Shown here in pieces: positions 1 through 8,925 of a stretch of DNA of 64,000 nt. The notes beneath the pieces were generated by a model that made no database searches, was not told where the DNA came from, and worked only from the letters and a program-made list of their open reading frames with translations. The position numbers and the translations under genes were made by a program. Within the stretch, counting starts at the first letter, position 1. Each line of letters begins with the position of its first letter. The stretch covers positions 93,675,642 through 93,739,641 of the forward strand of contig CM049306.1 of assembly GCA_026874595.1 (NCBI GenBank), written 5' to 3'. The stretch is from Sipunculus nudus (Eukaryota; Annelida; Sipuncula; Golfingiida; Sipunculidae).

Positions 1-2069
1 TGATCACATGTCATGGCACAACATGACAAATTACCACGCGACCTAAAAATACACCCCTCTTGACATTTTGGAATTTATGATTATAAGTTTGATTTTTCCC
101 CAATATTTTTAAATGTTTAACTTATGTTCACTCAGCTGTCATTTAGTCCGTAAATGTAAGCCAGAGATGTATACAATGATGGTTAGTTTCCACGTAACAT
201 ACCACTTAGGTCGGATTGTGAGGTCCGTGTCTGTAGAAGGGCTAACTTCCACTGAATCACCGATTTCTCAGTTAATGTTCACAACATTCAATTACGGTAA
301 ACCAATGTACATAAACACTGAATTAAGATACACATATATCCCTTAGTAATACAAGAAAAACACACAAAGCCTTGATGTTTTATATACGTTCTCACTGCTA
401 GTGTAAGGGCCGTTAAGAGCAGTATGGTGCCTGTCTTGTTGGAACAAAATCCTCGATAACTCGTGAAACCAGCACTTCATGTTGCCACTATGCTGCAGTC
501 TGGATCTAAAGAAAATACTTATATTATGATGCAACAGTTTTATATCACAATGTCCATAACAATGAGAACGACGCGTCCTTTTCCAGAAAATACGATCGTA
601 TCATATACCGACACCACTCAGCTCTATGTATGGAGAAGCGAGCAAACAGTCGTTCATTGATAATATGCAGACTTTTCGAGCTGCAGGCGGCTACGGGGAA
701 GGGTGCAGTTTCTAGTTAAACAAACCGTTTCTTATTCCGTAAAGTATCGATGACAGAGCTCTGTCTTGCCGATTACACATTCATCCCACTGATATCTACA
801 TATTAAGGAAAGGGGAGGCGGGGCGCAAAGTCTAACTGGGCAAAACATAAATGGAAGGTAAAAAAGTAATATAAGTAATGAAGAAACTTTAAGATATTCA
901 AGAAAGAAGGAATAATATTAAGTTAATGGTATATTCGATATAACACATAATGCCCGTCCATCCACTTCGACTATATGCGGTTTCGGTGGCGTGAAAATCA
1001 CACACAAAGGTTTATTCAAAACGAGGCTCTTGCAAGCGTCTGTCTTGATAGTTTCAATTTTTTTTATTTAATTCCTTGTCAGCTTCACAGCATTCTCAAT
1101 GTGTGCTCATCTTCCCCACGTCAGATGGATTGTGTCGCGTATATGGAATGTCGCTAATGAAGGAACAAAGTTTTATTTTACTACTAATTAATTAAACCAT
1201 ACCAATTATTATTAATTAAAACTCTGCTTTTCCGTGACCTTTCCTGGCATTGTTTGCGTGCTTGTCTCAAGGATGACAGCAGTTTCTTGACTCTTGATAA
1301 ATTAATTAAGGTTTTAGATTTGATCAAGAAAAAATCCAACGAAGCCCAACATGTATGTCATATATTTAATAAAATTAAAGAGAACATACATTATCTAAAT
1401 CATGGCCAAGAAATGTTAAACCTTTTCTAGTTAATCAGAAGGCATAAACATAAGTTGAACCTGTACATTATACTGAATTAAAATAAGTACGTTCATTGTT
1501 GTACAGCAATAGTTTCCTGTTAACCATTTTGACACGCGAATAGATTCTTTTAAACAGTACAACGCTTAAAGAATTCGTACAAGGCAACATAAACTATTTC
1601 TTGTTGAAATTAAAGGATTGAACAAACTTACTTAAAGTTCATTGTTCAATTCTGTTCTCTGTGTATTCAACAAGAAACTGTCTTATTTGTATTTTTGAAT
1701 TACACGAAGGATTTCTAATAGTGCTTCCTATATTGTTTTTGTGATGGCTGAAGTGACAATGATTAACGTTTACAATATAATCAATTTGGCGATCAGACGA
1801 CTTGCTTAAATGTTTGGCAAAATACTCAGAATAAATAAAAGGATTACGTCATGGCTTGAACATGTCTCAACTTAATTTTAAAGTTTATGGAATAAACCAT
1901 CCAGGATTCGATCACTTCACTGAGTATACGATTCAGTTTCACTTTATCACCATCACAAGATCAGTTAGGAGGCAAATTATCACATAGACTGTCAATGATG
2001 TTAATGTTTCACAAGGCATGATGTTATCACCTGTTGTCACATTTTTATATTTTTTTCTTGCATGAGCAG
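1..2069. other. Noncoding sequence upstream of the PxFVamide exon, probably intron
   Basis: AT-rich sequence with no convincing coding exon. It ends in a T-rich tract followed by GCAG at 2066-2069, the acceptor of the PxFVamide exon, so at least its 3' part should be intron. The open frames here (for example 975-1157) lack a signal peptide or any recognised motif. I looked for a leader exon (ATG, hydrophobic core, phase-1 GT donor) and did not find one, so the 5' end of the neuropeptide gene probably lies outside the window. Confidence 0.5.
2041..2069 (+). promoter_or_regulatory. Splice acceptor of the PxFVamide exon
   Basis: A run of T-rich sequence (2041-2060) followed by CATGAGCAG gives a good polypyrimidine tract and AG at 2068-2069. 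An in-frame TGA at 2063-2065 lies just inside the intron. The first complete codons after the junction are the Lys-Arg cleavage site of the first amidated peptide, which supports the placement. Confidence 0.75.
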
Positions 2070-3211
2070 CCAAGCGCCCAGCGCCAAGTTTTGTTGGCAA
2101 GCGTGCGAGCGCGGCCAGTGCTTACCTGCTGCCATACATGATACAAGAACGGCGCAGCCCCATGTTCATCGGCAAGAGGCGGCCCATGTTCGTGGGCAAG
2201 CGCAGCGTCGATGATGTCTTAAATGAAGCAAAACGTTATAGGCTGTTTGTAGGCAAGAGAAGTGATGATGATATATACAAGCGCGCCAATCCAATGTTCA
2301 CTGGCAAGCGGGATCCAGATGACATGGACTTGGAAGACAAGCGATCTCCAATGTTTGTTGGAAAACGCAATCCCGATGACATGTCGGATCAGGAGGAAAA
2401 GCGAGCTCCCATGTTTGTTGGTAAACGGTCTGATGATGAGGATAAGCGGGGAGGTCCTTTCCGGATGTTTGTTGGCAAACGTGAGGACGACAAAAGGGCA
2501 CCCATGTTTGTTGGCAAAAGAGAGGACGATAAGAGAGCACCAATGTTTGTTGGAAAGAAAGATGATGATAAAAGGTCGCCGGTAAGGTTTGTAGGAAAAC
2601 GTGACCCTGATGACAAAAGAGCCCCGGTTATGTTTGTTGGTAAGAGAGACGATAAGAGGGCACCCATGTTCGTTGGAAAACGCGAGAGCGATAAAAGAGC
2701 ACCTTTATTCGTAGGGAAGAGAGAGGATGACGCCGACTTTGATAAGGACGAAGACGTTAAACGAGCCCCAATGTTTGTCGGTAAGAAATTTGCCCCGGGT
2801 TGGTTTGGGCAAAAACGAAGACTGTTTATTGGAAAACGTCAGTTGATCGGACCATACGGCACTAAGAGGAGATTGTTTATTGGCAAAAGAACCGATGATA
2901 AGAGAGCTCCGATGTTTGTCGGCAAGCGGCCTTACAGTGGAGCAAGAATGTTCGTAGGTAAACGCGCACCTATGTTTGTAGGTAAAAAGGACACTGAATG
3001 GGATTCGGACGATACGGAGGACATGGAAAAGAGAAGGCCGATGTTTGTCGGCAAGAGAATCCGCCCAGCATTTGTCGGCAAGCGGTTACGGCCCGTTTTT
3101 GTAGGAAAAAGAGATAATGGAGACAGGCAACACCTTCTATCCAACGCTGAAAATATGCTTCAACAAAGTATAGATGAATCTGGAAGCCAAGGATCCACAG
3201 ACGCCAATTAA
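2070..3211 (+). CDS. PxFVamide (Mytilus inhibitory peptide type) neuropeptide precursor, 3' terminal coding exon
   Basis: This exon encodes the peptide-bearing part of a secreted prohormone. After dibasic cleavage and C-terminal amidation it would release about 23 short peptides ending mostly in FV-amide. They include seven copies of APMFV, one SPMFV, two RPMFV, and variants such as APLFV, SPVRFV, APVMFV, IRPAFV, LRPVFV, PAPSFV, YRLFV, SPMFI, ANPMFT and two RLFI. Almost every unit is peptide-G-K-R or G-K-K, separated by acidic D/E-rich spacers, the usual layout of molluscan MIP precursors, whose peptides inhibit or modulate muscle and neurons. The ATG at 2138 is internal: the frame is open back to 2066, and a T-tract plus AG at 2068-2069 marks an acceptor. 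Starting at 2070 adds the KR-PAPSFVG-KR unit. The exon begins at codon position 2 (phase-1 intron). The signal peptide must come from an upstream exon outside the window. Two embedded segments, FAPGWFGQ and QLIGPYGT, lie between dibasic sites but lack an amidation glycine. The C-terminal ~30 residues are peptide-free. Confidence 0.93.
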
Positions 3212-3720
3212 CAAGAGCCAAGTTTCGCAAACGTGAGATGGGCGTGATGTGATATCGTTTCTGGTAGTTTCTCCCCCTAACCTCTATCCCAAGACAGATT
3301 CTTTCTTTGTAGAGCCATGTAGTTTTCTTCTCTTGGCTCAGTAGATCCTGGCTTTCTTCAAATGATCGGCACTGCCTTTCCTCTTATCCCATGTTCCGTT
3401 CGCTAACTATAGATCGCGCTGCTCTGCGCAAACTGCGAATCATATTTCTGTTTGCATGACTCTATGTTTCCTTTTTATTCATGATCTCTGACCTTGTTGC
3501 ATTTAACGCATTTGTATATGATAGCGCTGTAATAATCCCAGTTACTTAGGTAGGTATGCTGTGGAACCGCTTGTATTGTCTGGTGGCTGTGTTGTTACCA
3601 CATTCCCTATATTCTTCTTTTTCTTATCCTTTCATATAATGTTAAACTTATTAGTGTTGTGGTGTATTTTTGTACTTGTAATGTTCTTAAATAAAAATTA
3701 AGCAGATTATTGAAGGTAAA
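3212..3720 (+). other. 3' untranslated region of the PxFVamide transcript
   Basis: Sequence after the TAA at 3209-3211 has no continued coding. It ends with an AATAAA poly(A) signal at 3690-3695, followed by a GT- and T-rich stretch from about 3722 that suits a downstream processing element. The inferred UTR is about 500 bases. The exact cleavage site is not visible. Confidence 0.6.
3690..3695 (+). terminator. Poly(A) signal AATAAA of the PxFVamide exon
   Basis: Canonical AATAAA about 480 bases after the stop codon, with a T/GT-rich region 25-60 bases downstream. It would end the PxFVamide transcript roughly 260 bases before the EFLGamide exon. Confidence 0.55.
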
Positions 3721-3977
3721 GTCAGTTTTGTATTTAATGTATAGTAGTCAGTTTTGTATAAAATCAAGTATGGATAGAACATAATGTTATAGCCGTATCC
3801 CATTGAATACTTAAATATTTTAAACTAGTGATATGTAATAAATATGATCAACACTAATCTCAAGTTTGAGAAAAATCTTGAGTTCATTAAATAATATTAA
3901 TGGTAATGGAGCTTATGTGTTATATGTGCATTATTTGCAAAAAATAGAATATAATTGTTGTACCCAATTATTGACAG
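3721..3977 (+). other. Short spacer between the PxFVamide 3' end and the EFLGamide exon
   Basis: About 257 AT-rich bases. There is no recognisable promoter plus signal-peptide exon here. The frame that reads into the EFLGamide exon is open from a TTG at 3866, but its translation is not signal-like. The last bases (TTATTGACAG) form an acceptor. Confidence 0.5.
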
Positions 3978-4423
3978 GATCCCCCATGGATACGCAACCA
4001 GGCCTCGCTAACGGTCCCAAGAGATTCTCTGAATTCATCGGCGGCAAAAGATTCTCAGAATTTCTTGGCGGCAAGAAACGCTTCTCGGAATTCCTTGGCG
4101 GCAAGAAGCGTGACCAACTCGAAAAACGTTTCAGCGAGTTCCTCGGAGGAAAACGCTCGGGCAAGAGGTTCAGTGAATTCCTTGGCGGGAAGAGAGCAGA
4201 CGACAAACGCTTTTCCGAATTCCTGGGCGGTAAGCGCGGGATTGAAAACAAGCGTTTCTCTGAATTTTTAGGTGGCAAACGAGCAACTAAGAAACGCTTT
4301 TCCGAGTTTCTCGGAGGAAAGAGAAGTCTCCAAGCACAAATGGAAAGCAGTTTACCTGGAAAGGAAAGACCAGAAAAACGCTTTTCGGAGTTCCTTGGAG
4401 GGAAGCGCGCTTCAGCTATTTAA
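3978..4423 (+). CDS. EFLGamide/fulicin-type neuropeptide precursor, 3' terminal coding exon
   Basis: The exon encodes nine tandem peptide units: one FSEFIG and eight FSEFLG. Each is preceded by KR or KKR and followed by G-K-R or G-K-K-R, so processing would give FSEFIG-amide and FSEFLG-amide. The EFLG-amide ending is that of the lophotrochozoan EFLGamide family, whose Platynereis receptor is orthologous to vertebrate TRH receptors. The F-x-E-F-L/V core also matches the gastropod peptides fulicin and fulyal, where residue 2 is a D-amino acid; whether Ser2 is epimerised here cannot be seen. Spacers are short (for example RDQLE, SG, ADD, GIEN, AT) and one is longer (about 20 residues before the last copy). 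The precursor ends ASAI then TAA. I place the start at the acceptor AG at 3976-3977 because the upstream open frame gives no signal peptide. The exon enters at codon position 2, a phase-1 intron like that of the neighbouring PxFVamide exon. The leader is missing. Confidence 0.9.
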
Positions 4424-4935
4424 TTGCGCTCTTGCTAGTATTGTGGTAGGGAACATAGTAATCCACTGAATGTCTTGGCAGCACATCTCTTACGGAAAAG
4501 CATATGTAGTTATGCTGTTGTTACTAAGAGACGCCATCCATCTGAGACACTAATGATGCAAACTACCATTACCACAATCAATCTATTTTACAACCTACTT
4601 TGACACGTTATCCACATGGAGTTTCAGAACTATAATATTTAAACTTCAAGATGTACTTGTTGATCTTATTAATATATTTATTGTTTATTGGAACCCAATC
4701 ACACACACATTGGACCAAAACCGGGAGCTACGGAAATTGACATTTTATTTTCATGAACTTTGTTCACTTCAATCAGCGCGATTCTCTCTGTTGTACACTA
4801 CTGAAGAAACGTGAATTGCCCGGCACTGACTTTGTACATCTTTGACATAAAGCATATTATGCAATTTGAGAAATTTGTCATTTCAGTTACTTTTTATTTC
4901 AATCATTAACAATGTACATAAAATAAACTCTATTT
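4424..4935 (+). other. Probable 3' untranslated region of the EFLGamide transcript
   Basis: No coding potential after the stop at 4421-4423. The first clear AATAAA in this direction is at 4922-4927, about 500 bases downstream, a distance similar to that in the PxFVamide exon. The true cleavage site could be nearer if a variant signal is used. Confidence 0.4.
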
Positions 4936-7615
4936 TCTGTGATAACTCTTACACAGTCAATGGCTCCTCTCAGCAGACGTCCTGTTCAACTCGGTGTTGT
5001 TTACCCCCTCATCTTTTGTTCCTTGATCACCTGGATATATAAGTTTTCCCTCTGCTCTTTTCAACATAGCCGGGGAGGATGCAGCATGATGGTTTAACCA
5101 CTGAAGGTCCGAGCTCGACCTCAGCCACAGCATTAAAGCACTTAAATCTCGAGCAAACCTGAAAATTCGGCTTGATGTCTTAATGACATGCAAAGACTTC
5201 TGGATTATTCCTGACTTCGTGCAGAGAACACCTGGAACCTGGGCCCCTAAATAACATACCGTTTTTTGTCATCATCCTTTAACAGCCACCATCTAACATT
5301 CTATGCATATTAACATACCTAATAGTATATAAAAATAACATATCTTATTTTAAATCACCCTTAAATTGCTGAAATTGTGTAACCTAATCTTATAATATCA
5401 ACCTACCCTGATATGTATATAGATTGAGACTTGCTATCATACAATAATGATGACTTTTTATAATCATAAACCCGATCATTATATAATGACCATGCCCGCA
5501 TCAATACGTGAAAATCAATAACAAAAAACAGTAAATACAATCATCTTTAAACACGCCAATATTAAACCGTTTTATTATAAGTATACCATTTTAAATCAAT
5601 AAATTCTTTGTTACATCATCAGGCGACGTTATATGTTACACTAGGGAGTAGCCCACAAATTGATAACAATTAAAAAGCAGTCAAATAGCCGAGAAACACA
5701 CTTTTTAAAAGTAATAATGTTTTGTATCATATACTACCAAAGATCAGATTTGTTAGTTCAATGTGAGGTAAAGAACTGTCACGCCAATAATGTTATTGAT
5801 GATTAGATATAAGTAAAGTATAGATAAATAAACAACCAAATTGAACCTCGGACATCATATTCGGCCTAAAGAAAGAAAGGGCAAAAGACTTATTATTTAG
5901 TATTCATGTAATACTAAACTAAAATATAGAAATTTTCGGCGCATCATGAGCGACAAGAAGAGAGGAAGTGTATAAAATTTTAAAGATGATAAAGAGAATT
6001 GAAACGTTATCCATTCTTAACCCCGTTTTTCACACGGGAATGAAAATATATTATGGAGGAACATAATTTGATAAAAGGGCACATTATAATATAACACATC
6101 AAACAGTGTTGTAACAGAAGAAAATTCAGTTTACCCCCAGCTTAAATTTTTACTAGATGGCAAATTCTTATAGTTTTAAGTTATGAAACATTCCAATAAA
6201 CCACGTGAAAGATACGAGATAAAAGATGGAATCAATCGGGGCGCAGATTTCGAGCAAAAAACCGAGGATGGCATACGCTTTGTACCAGTAAGCAGGGCTT
6301 TGTGCCGTTTTTCCCCCACATGTGAGTGGATATATAGTCTACAACAGCACTCCCGGCACACTTGTTCACTTGGGCCAGTCTATTGACACCCCCTCCTTAA
6401 ATTCCTCTATCCGCCCCTAGATCGGTCTATCTGGTGTCTGATTTAGCAGAGAAGGAATGTTTGGTTTATCATTTGACAGTGGATTTGTTGAATCGCGTAC
6501 GTCGTTATAGAATTTTTTTTCTTTAATTGCCATTTGTCTGAGAGCCGTGTATCTGTGATCGAAATGAACGTCACTAATTGTCGAGTGTAAGTCAGTCAGC
6601 TTCCCAACTGGCCATTTTAGTTTTTTAACCAGTACTTTCGACAAGCCCTCTTTGGTACATGGGAAGGATAATCGTCAACTTACATAAACGCTAAATATTG
6701 TATAATATGCCAAAAATCATAAACCACTATATACGCACGCGGAAGAGAGCTTGCGGGCACAGAAAGGATCTGAAAGAGGACGAAACACCGAGATAGTAAA
6801 CATTACTGATGGCTTTAATATTTTATGTGATTTCACGCCATCAGATCAAACGAGTGATAAAAGAGCTCCTCATTCTTAATGTTACAAACTTTATTAAGTT
6901 TCATGAATGTTTTTCTTGAGGCATTCAGTCTGTCTTCTTCGCAGAAATATCGGAAATTCTTAATTAAATGATACAAACAGTTTTTGCACGTTTCCTTCAA
7001 TATTATTAATAATTAGTTCCTCAAATAACAATAATTGAATTTGATAATGATATCTGCTCTAATAAAATCTCCTAAAATATAATGAAAATTATTTATTGCA
7101 GTTAATTTGTTATTAATATAAAATATTAAGATGATTAACTGAATATAAACCATTTATGTTAATAGTAAAAAACAGTGGAATGGATAACTAATGTCCACAC
7201 TGCAGTGACACGAAATCACACTATGTCAAATATAACAAAATACTATTTCATCGGTAAAATTTCTATTGATTGTATGGATTATTTAAAAAATATAATGACA
7301 ACTTCTTTGGTGTGGCCTTTTATGCCTTAAATACCAACTTATTCCATCAGATGTCAACACAAGTAAAAGTTTCGTATCAATTTCAAGACAGATGAAAAAA
7401 ATTAGAATCCCAAAATTAACGCTTAATTGAACCTCTAATTTAATTCTCTTTCTTCGAAACCCATCATAATCCATTAAATTAGAGCAGATGTTTTCAGATA
7501 GAGAGTGAAAAGGTGAACAAACACACGCAAACAGAATGCCAAACCCCACTGTGTGTCAACAAGAGAGAAAGAAGTTGATAAGTTTCTGGCTTAAATCCAT
7601 AATATTACACCAGGA
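4936..7615. other. Noncoding, nothing recognised
   Basis: AT-rich sequence without a plausible exon. The open frames at 4957-5193 (minus) and 6417-6644 (minus) have no motif, signal peptide or repeat pattern that I recognise. Confidence 0.4.
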
Positions 7616-7845
7616 CCACTGAACATGTATATGGTATTAAATGTGACGTATGAACGAGGCAACATATGTATGATGTTAAATATGACGTCTGAACGACGTA
7701 ATGTAAAAGGTGTAAAATGGGACGCCTTAACGCCAGAAAATATGCATAATCATAAATGTGAAGTCTGAACGACGGAACACATGTATGGTGATAAATGTGA
7801 CGTCTGACCGAATTAACATATATTCTAATAAATGTGACGTCTCCC
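7616..7845. repeat. Minisatellite, about six units of ~39 bp
   Basis: Degenerate tandem units with the shape ATATGTATGGTnnTAAATGTGACGTCTGAACGAC. The GTGACGTCT-like core recurs near 7644, 7683, 7719, 7759, 7798 and 7835, spaced 36-40 bases apart. Units differ by point changes and small indels. A palindromic GACGTC half of a CRE-like site is kept in several units. Confidence 0.8.
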
Positions 7846-8471
7846 ATCATCTCAATGGAATTAAAATTTTACATGAGTTAATGCACCTATCAAATGCAAG
7901 CCAATGTCCTTCTATCCCCTTATGAGACCTCTTACTAGTCACTGAAGAAATCGAATCACACGAATAATTATACTATAAGCTTAATCTAATGAAATCTAGC
8001 AAAAGAATGAACATCAACTTAGAAATTTAGAGAATAATACTGAAATATCATAAACAGTTTGCCCAAACTTGTTCAAACTTTAGGAGATTGTTGAGATATA
8101 AGTGTAACATTTGTTTTTTTTGTCTCAAAATTACTTTGTAGTGATATTTCTCAGATATTTATAAAAATTAGTTGGGCCGCTTTTGTTCAAACTTTGCACG
8201 CTGTCATGAAAATATGTGTAGGACTTAGATATGAGGTACTTTGGTTCACTTTTACGATCAAATGAAAGTATGTGTGAAGCAATCTAGAATACTAAGAATC
8301 AATGTGCTAAAATTATCATTATTTAGAATATCATATACTTTCATGGATTTCATAATCACAACATAGAACAAACAAGTGAGATTATGAAACGAAGCCCCTC
8401 AGTACTTCATCATGCTATAGCGAGTTAGAACGCAGGGGACAAGATTTAGAACATATTCCGATAGCAATGAT
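7846..8471. other. Noncoding, nothing recognised
   Basis: AT-rich sequence with no exon, repeat or site that I can support. Confidence 0.35.
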
Positions 8472-8925
8472 GTAGGACTCGAGTCCGGACTTGGACTGGA
8501 GTCTGGACTCGAGTCCATTTTTTTAGGAACTCGGAATTTGACTCGAAGGTTCTAAACTCGGAGGTGAGGACTCGAGAAATCAGGCCGAGTCCATCTCGAG
8601 TCAAAATTAAAAAAAAAACTCTGTCGCAAATAATAAATACCTATGTACATGTGCGAAAATATTCCAAACAATAAAACTATATATACACTGCTTAGCACAT
8701 CAACGGGAGCTCTAAATGCAATTAACCATTATCTGAAATATCCATTTCAATTTGCTTTTTAAGAATATTTGTATTGGACTCGGACTTGGACTCGAATTCT
8801 ATGTGACTCGGGCTCGAAAAAGGTGGACTTTGACTCGAATCTCAAAGACTAGGAATTGGACTCGGACTCGAGTGGCCTGGACTCGGGTTTGCGCTCGCAT
8901 TAGGATGGTGCGGACTCAAAAATTG
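8472..8925. repeat. Dispersed GACTCG-rich repeat, copy 1
   Basis: Two clusters of GGACTCG/GACTCGAGTCC-type hexamer variants (8472-8600 and 8775-8925) flank an AT-rich spacer. The same arrangement and near-identical phrases (TGACTCGAAGGTTCT, TTGGACTCGGACTTGGACTCG) occur at 51938-52385. It behaves as a mobile or expanded repeat family rather than a simple microsatellite. The open frame at 8752-9018 is an artefact of the hexamer repeats. Confidence 0.75.

Noticed and set aside
2298-2667. Minus-strand frames opposite the PxFVamide exon (repeated LPTN-type residues)
   Set aside because: They are the antisense of the repeated FVGK codons, with no independent evidence of coding.
3639-3701. Signal-peptide-like micro-ORF (MLNLLVLWCIFVLVMFL...) in the PxFVamide 3' UTR, considered as an EFLGamide leader exon
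   Set aside because: It overlaps the AATAAA signal. Its only phase-1 GT comes after eight residues, too short for a signal peptide, and the better donor (GTAATG) gives phase 0, which does not match the phase-1 acceptor at 3978.
3866-3977. In-frame extension upstream of the EFLGamide exon as a true N-terminus
   Set aside because: It begins at TTG, its translation is not a signal peptide, and a good acceptor lies at 3976-3977.
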